From NCBI RefSeq assembly GCF_037038585.1, contig NC_092520.1:12779001-12843000 (forward strand): a stretch of 64,000 nucleotides of DNA. The letters run 5' to 3'. Below, piece by piece: positions 48,601-58,976 of the stretch. Positions within the stretch are counted from its first letter, which is position 1. Each line of letters starts with the position of its first letter. The notes under the pieces were generated by a model that saw nothing but the letters and a program-made list of their open reading frames with translations, made no database searches and was not told the origin of the DNA. Source of the DNA: Patagioenas fasciata (lineage: Eukaryota; Chordata; Aves; Columbiformes; Columbidae). The position numbers and the translations under genes are program-made.

Positions 48601-51600
48601 TATCCATCACACAGTTGTCTGTCTCTGCTGAGCTGATGAAGACTTTCATCTTTCATTCTTCGAGCATTTGCATCGGGTGCTTTGGTGAAGTTACCAAGTT
48701 CCTCTTGTCCCAGCTTGTGCTGCTCTTTATTGCCCTGGTTCTTGTTTCATGCACATCTCTTTCTTCTCTGTTTCTTTCTCTGGAGGTGTTATTTTTTTTG
48801 TTTTGTTTTGCTTTGTTGTTGTTTTTGTGGATTAATGTTCTGTTTGATTATCCAGATATCTTTGCTTATCTAGGTTTGTTTGTCTGGAAAGCTGCTATGA
48901 CTATTCTTAAGGAAGCCTTAGAGAAAAATAGAGGAGTATGTTTGCTGATGCAATGACAGAAGCTGTATTTGGGGGCCCTTTTTTCCTTATTGCACCAGTG
49001 CAGTGGATGTTTTCAGATGTGTACACACTAAGCTGCAGGTCATGAAAGCTTTCTAAGTTTGTTGCTTTCCAAATCATTACTCCACAATGCAAAGACAAGA
49101 AGCAATCTAGGTAGGTTTGCAGGCAACAATTTAAAATGGATTAATGGACAAAAACTTACTTAATGCATCATTTAATCACTATGAACTGGAGAAGTCAAAA
49201 AAGTGAATAAAACGAATGCAAAATATAATTGTTGTTATTACTATTGTTGATACTTCATCAGTGTAAAATACCTTGATGAAGTCTGAAACTATTAAACCAG
49301 GGATTGCACAAAATATAATAGGATAGTGTCCCTACCCTGAGGAAAATGGTTATGTTCTGATTGAATTCTGATCAATATTAGTTCTTTAACCTTTTATTTC
49401 TCCTAGGAAAAGCAATGATCCATATTCAGTGTAGATTATCAATGTATACCTGCGGTCCCCAAAGCAGAAAGGTGGCCAAACTAGCCTTTGGATTATGAAG
49501 ATTCCCGAGTAGCTCCAGTGTGGGCTCTTTCCCTGACAGTAGGCAGAAGGCAGTGGACAAGTCACCAAGAGCTGGGGACACCATATCAGGTCCACCCAGA
49601 CCCACCTCACAAGGAGCTCTGGCACCTTGGGCTGTTGCTGCCATCATGCGTGTTTGACCAGTCCAAGGGCTCTTTTGCTCTTCAGCACCTGGTGATTCAC
49701 ACCATACCCCACCTTGGGTAGACAGCCCAGGTCAGGGTGTCTGAGCAACCCTGTGTGGGTGTCTGTGTATTTCCTTCTGCTATCCCTGAAGTAAAGTTTC
49801 CTGGAGGTTTCTTCTCCTGAAGAAGCATATTACTGGCCTTCAGATCTCCCTGCAATAGTCACTTATTTTTGCATGCTTGGAAATCACTCTTCCCCAGGAA
49901 CTGTGCAGGGGAAATAATTTTAATGCCATTCAAAGCCACTTACTCTTTGCTCATGTCCCCATCTCATCTCTGCTTTGAGCCACATTCTGTTTAAACCATA
50001 GGCTGACTTGTAGAGCTTCACCCCTTTCCACCTTAAAGAGGTGGGTAAATCATACAGTCCCAGAAGACAACATTTTCAAATATATACTGTCCTCACTAAG
50101 CCTATTCTCTAGTTTGCTTCAAGTAGCTTCATCAACTGGCCATCAGCTAACTTTATATGGATACCATAGCACATAGTCAAACTTCTTTCTCAACAATATT
50201 GTATTCCTCTCTAATAGCAAGTAGAGGAGGAACAGCTCGTAGGTAACTGGTCAGCGCTGAGAAGATGCGGACAGGATTCCTGGCATCCCTGTGCTGCTGC
50301 TGGGAATGGCTCAGACAGCAAGAGGGTGATGGAGGTGAGCAGAGGAGTGTGGGGAATCTGCAAATGCGGGCTGTTGGACAACACTGAACCCAGACAGAGA
50401 AGGACAGAGAAGGGACATCTGAGCCATTGCGTAAACTGAGCCCAGTTCAGCTGGATTTCCTCTCGTGACTGACCATTCAGCAGGTGGGAGCACCCACAGT
50501 ATTGATGTTTTTCACTGCTGTTTTCTACATCATTCAAAATCAGGAGAAGCAAATGGCTCAGGCAGTGGGTTCAGGGTGCCCAGGCTCACATCCCACCTCT
50601 GCAACTGGCCCACTTGGCCATTGCTAGCAAATCCTCCCTGCTGTGCATGTGACATCTGGCAAAATCAATGTAATGTTGTGTCCCTTGGGAGGTAATTGCT
50701 GACATCCTAATGAAGAATGTCATTTTGGTATTATGAATAATGAATTAAGTAAAACATCTTGAAGAGGTTAAGATCTTCTTATGGACTGAACTAAATATTA
50801 ATTCAGGACTACAAAAAAGACATGCTTTATTGTATAGTATATCTTGTTCCAGGATGCTTATGGGAAGGATGAGGATTGAAAAAACATTTCTAGGTCAGTT
50901 TATTCTTGCTAATAACGGTAGCTACATAGAAATCTGTGCCCAGTGTTTGAGGACTAATGGAAATGCCTGTGTAAAGCCATTTGGGCTGGAAGGGACCTTA
51001 AAGATCGGCTAGTTCCAATCTGCCTGCCATGGGCAGGAACACCTTCCACTAGACCTGATTGCTCAAAGCTCCATCCAACCTGGCCTTGAACACTTCCAGG
51101 GATGGGGCACCCACAGCTCCTCTGGGCAGCCTGTTCCAGTGCCTCACCACCCTTGTGGTGAAGAATTTCTTCCTTACATCTAATCTAAATATACCTCTTT
51201 CAGTTTAAAGCTGTTACCTCTTGTCCTATCACTACATGACTTGGTAAAAAGTCTCTCTCTAGCTTTCTTGTAGGTCCCCTTTAAGTACTGAAAGGCTGCA
51301 ATAAGGATATAGCATGCTACTTTATAATATTCTTATTTATCACAGGAAAAAGACTCTCTGGCCTTTCTCTGGATGACAGAGAGTCCAAATTGCATTTGCA
51401 CCTCTTACGGGCATAGCCCTTGGACAAACGCATGCTATGGGTCAAAGCCTTCCATGGAGAACAGCCCCTGGGAAGCAGAGCTGGCTCCTCAGTGCCAGAC
51501 ACAGCAGCTCAGGCTTTCAGCATAGGCCTGCAAAGTAGGGGATCTCTCTACCCCTACAGAAGTAAGGAGGAAACAGGACCAGATGAAAGCAGGAGGAACA

Positions 51601-54600
51601 AGCAACCATCTCAATCTTTAGCATCATTTCGAACAGGAGGAAGTCGGAGGCATTATTTACTTTATGTGGGTTGAAGTAAACTAGCTTTGTCCCCACTCTG
51701 TCTTCAGCATGGCTTCACCAAGGGCAAGTCCTGGCTGACAGACCTAGTGGCCTTCTACGATGGAGTAAATATATCAGTGGGCAAAGGAAGGGCTACGGGT
51801 CTTATCTATCTGGACTTCTGTAAGGCCTTTGATGTGGTCTCCTACAACATCCTTCTCTCTAGATTGGAAAGGTATGGATTTGATGGGTGGACTGTTCGGT
51901 GGATGAGGAATTGGCTGGATAGTCACACCCAGAGAGTGGTGGTCAATGACACAATATCTGGATGGACACTGGTAATAAGTGGTGTCCCTCAGGGGTCCAT
52001 ATTGGGACCAGTACTGTTTAATATCTTAATCAATGACATAGACGGTGGGATTGAGTGCAGCCTCAGCAAATTTGCAGATGACACCCAGTTGAGTGGTACA
52101 GTTTACATGCCTGAGGGACAGGATGCCATCCAGAGGGACCTGGACAAGCTTGAGAAGTGGACCCATGAGGTTCAACAAGGCCAAGCACAAGGTCTTGCAC
52201 CTTGGTCAGGGTCAGGGCAACCCCTGGTATCAATACAAGCTGGGGGATGAAGGGGTTGAGAGCAGCCCTGCGGCGAAGGACTTGGGGGTCCTGGTGGATG
52301 AAAGATTGGACATGAGCTGGCAATGTGCACTTGCATCCTGGAAGGCAAATTGTGTCTTGGGCTGTATCAGAAGGAGCGTGGCCAGCAGATGGAGGGAGGT
52401 GATTCTGCCCCTCTGCTCCGCTCTGGTGAGACCCCACCTGGAGTCCTGTGTCCAGCTCTGGAGCCCTCAGTGCAGGAAAGACATGGACCTGTTGGAGAGG
52501 GGCCAGAGGAGCCACAGAAATGATCAGAGGCTGGAACAGCTCTGCTGGGAGGACAGGCTGGGAGAGCTGGGGTTGTTCAGCCTGGAGAAGAGAAGGCTCT
52601 GTGGAGACTTTATTATGGCCTTTCCAGTACTTAAAAGGGGCCTATAAGAAAGATGGGGACAGAATTTTTAGCAGGGCCTATTACAATAGGATAAGTGGTA
52701 ATGATTTTAAACTGAAAGAGGGGAAATTCAGGCCACATATGAAGAAGAAATTTTTTACCATCAAGGTAGTGAAACACTGACCCAGGTTGCCCAGAAAGGT
52801 GGCAAATGCTCCATCCCAGGAGACATCCCAGGCCAGGCTGGACGGGGCTCTGCGCAACCTGATCTAGGTGAAGATGTCCCTGCTCATGGCAGAGAATTGG
52901 ACTAGATGAGATTTGAATGTCCTTTCCAGCCCAAACTGTTCTATGATTTTATGATGTAGCTAAGTGCTTCAGCACTTTTCCTGGGTGAGTATGATTTCGC
53001 TCATATCAGTGCCTGCAATATCATAACATTCTTGTTGGCTAACTGAGTTCTCAGCCCTAGCCCAGGGACGCTGTAGATCAAGATCTTCTTCTGCATTTCC
53101 CTGACATGGCTGTTGATGGTGGTGTGATGGTTTGTCACTGTGTGTTTCCAGCTGCTGAGCAGCCATTTAAGAGCTATTGCACAAACCCTGTAGTGCCATT
53201 TCAACACATAAATATCCACTTACCCCACATCTGTTAGCGCAACATCCTGCTCCACCTGCTCCCAGCATCATGAATGCCGGCAAAAGAACCTGTGAGAAAA
53301 GCACAAGCTGAATTTGTGTGCAGTACTTCTGCTGGGATGGTTTTTAAAGTTTAGAAGCTGGGGCATCATGTTCCTCAAATACAAACCACTACCTGCTTCT
53401 TCTCTGTGAGTTACACCTGCTGAGATGTTGGTGTTTGCTGAAGAGTAACTCAGGAAAAGTGTGGGATTACAGCTAGAGCTGGCTGGCAAGTTTCTGGTAC
53501 AGTAATTCTGGCTGCTGAAGCTATACTGCTTCTTTCCAGCAGGGCTTTGTCGTCTTTTTCCAGGAACAAAAATGTCGGTTTGGGCAAAATGGTATTTCTA
53601 CTCAGAAAAGATGCGTTACTGGAGTAAGAATTGTGTCAGTTTTAATCTTCTAGGCATCCTGCTCTGGATTATAATTGGGAAATCAGTCTTAAACTTCCTG
53701 AAACACACTTGATTTTGGTTCCTTGTTCTAAGCTTCTTGGAAACCTACAAAATGGACCTCACTCAACAAGGAATTCCCAGTTCAGTTCAGCTTTTTCAGA
53801 GTAATTATCAGGTGGAGCTGGACTGATACAATGGAGTCAGCAACCATCTGTGTCTCAGGATATAATGCCGCCTTACAGAGGCACTCGGGAGATAGGAAAA
53901 GCTGCATTTAGGTTGGTGGCTAGAGGGCAAGAAGGCTTCTGTGGGTGCAGCTGTGTAGCCAGAGCACTCCTGCTGCCTGGCCTCTGCCCACCACTGCTTG
54001 TGTAGGCATCTCACAGAGCAACGCAAGGAAAGACGTATTTGATAAAGTTGGAAATGGTCCCTGTAAAGTTAATGAAAGAAGAAGACACACACCCACCCCA
54101 AACAAACAATCAAAATGGTAAAAGCCATAAAAATGGTTTGACTATGTTTTGGAGAGAAGCCCCACATAGGACAGAAAGAGTAGAATGTCCATGGTGAATG
54201 AAGCCCAGTGAATTTATGTGTGTAGTGTGAATATTCCTGTTAAACTGTGAAGGACAGTGTTATGAAACCTGATTAGGTTTGCAGGCTGCTAAATATTTTC
54301 CAATGGATTAGCTCTTCATTGCCTTTAATGCACACCCCAGGGGCAGCCTCCAGCACTTGCAGTGGGTGCTGCACCACAGCTATGGAGACCTGCAGGGGTA
54401 GAGCAGTAATGTTAAAGAGATGTTCCTCTTCCTGGAAATAAGTCACCCCTTAAATAATCACAGGTGGTCCCTACGGTAGCCTCAGTCCCAATGTGTCATG
54501 GTCTGGCACTCAGGAGAGCTAATAGCTCTGTGCTTCAAACCAATGCACCCTTTCCTCCAGGGCTGTCTTTCCTCTTTGGAGGTTTCCCATCTAAGCTGTG

Positions 54601-56967
54601 AGCACTTTTGTGTCCTTTTTTAGCCTAGTTCAGGATGAAGAGTTTGCTTGGCAGCTTTCTTCTTTTTTTTTTTTTTTGCAGTGCCTGATTATAAACACCT
54701 GCCTTTTGATATGGGAATAAAAGCTTGCTAGATTTGACTGTTGCCAGTAAAATGAGGTCTGCGAGTGAGCCGTGGCTCCGTCAGGTGTTTCCCAGGGTTG
54801 CACAAAGGCTTTCCATCAGGAAAGACATTATTATGACACATGGAGACAGCCTTCCTCTCTTTACTCCCTAAGCTTTGAAATAAGGAAGCAGAGAGGTTTC
54901 GATGTCATATAAAATGCCATGGGAGAAGCAGGGGAGGAGGAAAAGGTGGGGCTGGCTGCTCAGCACTGGTGATGTATCTATCAGTCCCTGCATGAAGCTC
55001 CCAGGCGGAGACAGGTTCTCCAGCTCACAGAGCCAGGCAAGGCTGTTATGAAGTTGCCCTCATAGTCCTGGCTCTGGAGGCCATGTCCTGCTTACAGGGG
55101 GATTCACCAAGATCAGACAACCCGTTGGCACAACTTTCTCCTCAGCCCTGGGTTCCCTTCCAGGCAACCTGGATGCACAGGGTTACGCTGTGCAGCCCCG
55201 TCTGTCCTCACTGTGGAGTCAGGTTACAGCCCAGGCTCCAGCCACAGGGCACTCTTGCCTCTTGCTTAGCTCCCTAGGAGGCCCAGAAGCCAGTCTTTAT
55301 TTTCCCATGCTTCCAGCACCTGGAAAATACAGCTGATGATAATGCTGGTTTTCCCCTTCTCTGCACCTGTGGGCATTTGTCATGCTGTTTTCTGGAAAAC
55401 ACGAGCACTCAATAGCATTGTTTGTGGATCAATTACTCCTACTGCTGTATTTTGAAGGTCAATGCAAATTTTTGCTCCCTGCTCACTTACTGTTCTCATT
55501 TTTGATGTATGTGGTGATGGCCGCAGGCAAGCCTCTGAGGAAGCCTTAAAAGAAGGCACACTTTCAATGAGCCTGTGATGCTCTCATGCCTAACATCTGC
55601 CTTTCCTTTCATTGAATGCCAATGACTCCTGGGCTTGCAATGATACAAATTTTCCACAGGTCTCTCATACAGTTCCACTTTTTTCTTGAGGCTTCCTTCC
55701 ACAAACGCATGCTTACGTCCAAGCTCAGCATGAGTAATAGGCCCAAGTGGTAGCTGGAAGAAGAAGCAGGCAAGCTGCCGGTGAAGAACAATTTACTGTA
55801 TGATCTTATACTATATTTCTGTTTTGGGAAATATGAATCTGAACCACAACCATTGTAGCTTTTCCATAGATTTAAGTGGTAGCTGCATCATAGCCTGACT
55901 CTGAATTAGGTTTTCTTTTTTTAAGTTAATTATTCTTAAACATTCATTTTCTGATGCGCAGGTAGCCAACTCTGTGCCAGTTTACCATGTGGCAAGGCTG
56001 CGTAACAGCCAGTACTTATCATAGGCATGTTGGCTTTTAACTGCACTTGCATGGATAATTGGAAGAGGAGTAAATATATCAGTGGGCTGCTTTCTAATGA
56101 ACTGGGAAGATCAGTATTCCCAAACAAGTTCCCTTCTAGTTATGTATATTCACATAAAATAATTTTTCCTGAATGGTGGAGTGGAGAAGTGGTCGTACAA
56201 CTTAGACACAGTCTCATGCAGACCAGGCCAAATCCAAGAGGAGGTAGGTGGGTGTGTGGGAACACAGGGGTCATTTGGGATTTAAGCTATTGCAGGTCCA
56301 CATCCACTGAGTGTTGGCTGGGTCTCTAATGACCACCTACTGAAAAGTGTTGCAGTTTCTCCCTTAATGGTGTTTGTGAAATATGTGAGAATAAAACCAG
56401 TCAGAGGAGTAACAAGGGAGTGCAGCCAGTAGTGAAAACTTACCACCTCCAGCTGAGCTTAGGACCTCAGCTTCACTTTGACTCATGGAGATGTGAACAC
56501 TCATGTCATCCTTCTCCACAGTGAAAAGTCAGTCCTATTGCTTCCTCATCACTTGGAGTCCTGACTTTTATTTCAGGAATACCTTGTATTCCTGGGATCA
56601 GGGACTTTTTCAATCTTGAATGTACTTTCTTAGTCCTGAACCCCAGCTTCCCAGTTAAGCTGCTCACATGTTTATGCAAAAGACATTTCTATGACTTTTT
56701 GTTGTCGCTGTTAACAGAGGTTTTCTTAGCTCTGAGTTTAAAACAAAACAAATCAAAACCAACCCATAAGAAACGGCAGGAACATTTCTCTCTTACCAGT
56801 ATCCCAGCTCCCAGGATGCCATGGAAAAACCAGACCAGATCAGTTATCTCGCTGACCTGCAGAACTCGTCCATTAGGGAAGTACAGGAGGATGTTGGAGA
56901 CTATGGCACATGCTGCCAGTGGGAAGAGAGTGATCCCAATGCACTTCGAACACTTCCCTGTGCACAT
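45451..56967 (-). CDS. Transmembrane 4 L six family member (TM4SF1/4/5/18-like)
   Basis: Four-helix L6 tetraspanin-like plasma-membrane protein. Members act as adaptors for integrins and receptors (family knowledge). Coding exons on the reverse strand: 56967-56797, 53289-53224, 46564-46419 and 45652-45451; total 585 nt, 194 codons plus stop (family about 197-202). All introns are GT-AG and the phases agree (0, 0, 2). Seen in order: [11 protein letters not shown] with the N-terminal Cys pair, helix 1 with NILLYFPNG, helix 2 with [13 protein letters not shown] and LLPAFMMLG, the cytoplasmic CCANRCG cysteines, helix 3, the extracellular loop with GPLC, sequon NQTTW and CKEP, then helix 4 with [15 protein letters not shown] and [10 protein letters not shown], and a basic tail KRKVGMQ. 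The N-terminus and the [13 protein letters not shown] loop look nearest to TM4SF5, and helix 4 nearest to TM4SF1. I leave the symbol open. Confidence 0.92.
46419..46564 (-). CDS. TM4SF-like exon 3
   Basis: Acceptor CTTTCAG, donor TGGA|GTGAGT, ending in phase 2. Reads [29 protein letters not shown] and YPFRNDTL. Confidence 0.92.
50978..51306 (-). repeat. CR1 LINE, 3'-end fragment
   Basis: Reverse complement of the CR1 3' end: the TTGGGCTGGAAGGGACC word, GGGATGGGGCACCCACAGC, and the AAGAATTTCTTCCTTACATC block corresponding to the KKFF motif of ORF2. Truncated at the 5' side near 51306, and lacking clear terminal octamers. Confidence 0.88.
51702..52955 (+). repeat. CR1 LINE, 5'-truncated with reverse-transcriptase relic
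   Basis: Begins inside ORF2 at [13 protein letters not shown] and continues through [28 protein letters not shown] and an intact FADDTQ near 52070. A frame break follows near 52170 (KWTHEVQQG), then [15 protein letters not shown] and [16 protein letters not shown], ending at CTGTTCTATGATTTTATGAT. It lies on the plus strand, antisense to the TM4SF-like gene, within intron 2. Two or more frameshifts make it non-coding. Confidence 0.9.
53224..53289 (-). CDS. TM4SF-like exon 2 (66 nt)
   Basis: Acceptor TCTCACAG, donor GGG|GTAAGT. Reads [13 protein letters not shown] and AGCCANRCG. It is a small exon with strong splice sites. Confidence 0.9.
53290..56796 (-). other. TM4SF-like intron 1
   Basis: 3,507 bp GT-AG intron. 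Apart from a T15 run near 54664-54678 I see no repeat or gene in it. Confidence 0.8.
56797..56967 (-). CDS. TM4SF-like exon 1
   Basis: ATG at 56967; 57 codons ending GILGAGIL at donor CTG|GTAAGA, phase 0. Covers helix 1 and most of helix 2. Confidence 0.92.
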
Positions 56968-57244
56968 GGTAGCTCTCTGCTGAGGAAAGACACAGGGAGG
57001 TTTGGGTTACTGCTGCGCAGGGAGCACAGGATTTTAACAGTTGTCTTATTTAATGACAGAATCAGTTTTGAAGCAAGAAATGTTCCAATTAAGACTTTCA
57101 CAGATAATCCTATTCTACAGAGCCTGTTCCCTTCAGAGACTTTATTTAAAATTGAATTATTGAAAACTGGATTGTTTACCTAAACTTATTTAAAATTGCC
57201 AGGACTAATCATATGTTGGTATTAAATGAATGGAGAGTTTAATT

Positions 57245-57328
57245 TTAGTTGTTGATGGACAGTTCCATTGGGAACATAAGTAACACAACCAGAGCCACAC
57301 AAACTGATACCTGGCTGTTGAACTTCAT
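57245..57328 (-). CDS. Tiny hydrophobic ORF with strong start context, possible uORF
   Basis: A 27-codon frame, MKFNSQVSVCVALVVLLM followed by FPMELSINN and TAA. Its start context CCCCACCATGA is close to the Kozak optimum, and its middle is a hydrophobic core like a signal peptide. It ends 277 bases upstream of the TM4SF-like start codon on the same strand, so it could be an upstream ORF in that mRNA's leader if transcription starts far enough upstream. No following exon was found, and the transcription start is unknown. Confidence 0.2.
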   Translation of the reverse strand: MKFNSQVSVCVALVVLLMFPMELSINN

Positions 57329-57789
57329 GGTGGGGCTGAGGCCTGGGATGGAAAGGGAGGCGGATGCACTGGGTTGTCTGGGACCACTGCATTGCAAAGC
57401 TGATTTGAGATGTCCTACAGGTCTAGAAGAGCAGAGGACTGCCAGGAATGCCACAGAAACACTCAACCATGCCTTGGTGCTGGGGCAGAGTGGGGAGCCA
57501 CACCAGGGCCCCTACCAGCTGCATTTTCTCTATTTCAGTTAAAAACACACTGTCAGAAAGAACTGGAGAATATTTTGTTACTGTTTTCTGTGGTGTACTT
57601 ATTCTGCAAATAAGGGTAGATAAGACTGTGGGTTATGGGGCTGTTTGGCCCCAGTAACTGAAAAACTGGAAGCATGTCTAACTCTATGGCTACTTGCTAA
57701 GGGCAGGCCACAAAGCCATATTCAGAGATCTGCCATAGTGTGTAAAACAGCAGGTTAGTATTTCACAGTGGTCAGGTTCTTCTTTTAAA

Positions 57790-58140
57790 ATCAAAGAATC
57801 AACAGGGATCTCTGTAGGTCTCCAGTCCGACCTCCTGCTAAAAGCAGGACTACCACCAACACCAGGTCGCTGTGTCAGCCATGGCTTTGCACAGCTGTGC
57901 CTTGAAAACCCATAAGGATAAAGCTACCAGCATCTCTGTGGGTGACCTCTTGGAGGGCTGCCTCAACCCCATGGTGAAAAGATCTTTCCTCATGTTCAAC
58001 CTGAATCTCCCAAGCTGTAAACGTGGCTGTTGCACCTCATTATATCCTCTCCGGTCACTTCATCACCTCTGTCACTTCCTTACAAATTTGACGTAGGCTG
58101 TTGTTAGATTTACATTCACCAAAGTGAGCAACCCCAGCTC
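57790..58140 (-). repeat. Old CR1 LINE, 3'-end fragment
   Basis: Reverse-strand CR1 3' end of an older subfamily: GGGATCTCTGTAGGTCTCC, CCATGGTGAAAAGATC, TTCAACCTGAATCTCCC, and AGTGAGCAACCCCAGCTC at the 5' truncation. Diverged, without an open frame. Confidence 0.75.
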
Positions 58141-58502
58141 ATAATGCCCCCATGTTGTGATGATGAAAAGACTGATCAATATCAAAGTGGATCCACAGAT
58201 ATTTCTCCACATCAGGCTGGAAATTTCAGACTATTTTAACTAAGATGTTTGAACGTTCACACTGCCATTAACTTTGTGGCATGAACTGGTCACAACTTCT
58301 TCATGATGTTTTATCATAGCTTCACTCCAGCTCAAGCCTTTCAAATGCATGAAAATATAAAATGTCAATCTGTGGGTTTCTGTCCTCAGAGAAAGCTGGC
58401 AGTTCGTGACAAAGATGGGTTTGCTCTACCATGAGCAAGATATAAAATGTAAGAGAAGGAAAATAATCTGCATACACACAATTTCAGTATATACACCAGT
58501 GT

Positions 58503-58536
58503 TACACATGCACACACGCACACATGCATGCGTGCA
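58503..58536. repeat. Alternating purine-pyrimidine tract
   Basis: A strict alternation over 34 bases (mixed CA, TG and CG steps, including ATGCATGCGTGCA), the kind of sequence that can adopt Z-DNA. Confidence 0.85.
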
Positions 58537-58924
58537 ATTGTTACATGCAAACAGTTCTTGTAATAGTCAAGGCAGTAAACAGTGAAATGTCCATCAATTT
58601 AGTCACGTGTGTTGGCTAATCTTGAAAGTTTTGTGACAGAAGTTGGTGATGAGAAGGTATTAAGCGGGATAGGAGTACAGAAATCAACCAAAGCTGGGTT
58701 CCCAAGCAAAAAAGCCCAAATGAAAGACAGTATGAATATATTTGAGAAAGCCAGAGACAGGCTGAAACTGGCTTCATTGACAGAATGAAGACATCAAAGA
58801 GATGAGGTAAAGCACAGAGACCAATGTCCTCAGACCTCTGTAACTGAGAGTGAAAACAGAAAGACTTTATGGGATGCTGTATATTGCTGTGAAGTAGCTG
58901 AGGTTGCCAGAGACAACTTCTGAG

Positions 58925-58976
58925 TTTGCATTTCTATAGCAAAATATTTGCATTTCTATAGCAAAATATTTGCATT
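58925..58976. repeat. 22-bp tandem duplication
   Basis: The unit beginning TTTGCATTTCTATAGCAAAA occurs twice exactly, at 58925-58946 and 58947-58968, followed by a partial third copy. Confidence 0.95.

Larger units (their letters stand above)
46565..53223 (-). other. TM4SF-like intron 2
   Basis: 6,659 bp GT-AG intron holding two CR1 insertions (50978-51306 reverse and 51702-52955 forward). The rest, including the T-rich open frame at 48567-48956, shows nothing recognisable. Confidence 0.85.

Noticed and set aside
48567-48956. 129-codon very hydrophobic plus-strand frame resembling a membrane protein
   Set aside because: Hydrophobicity comes from T-rich DNA coding for Phe and Leu; it lies within the TM4SF intron, antisense, with no family resemblance.
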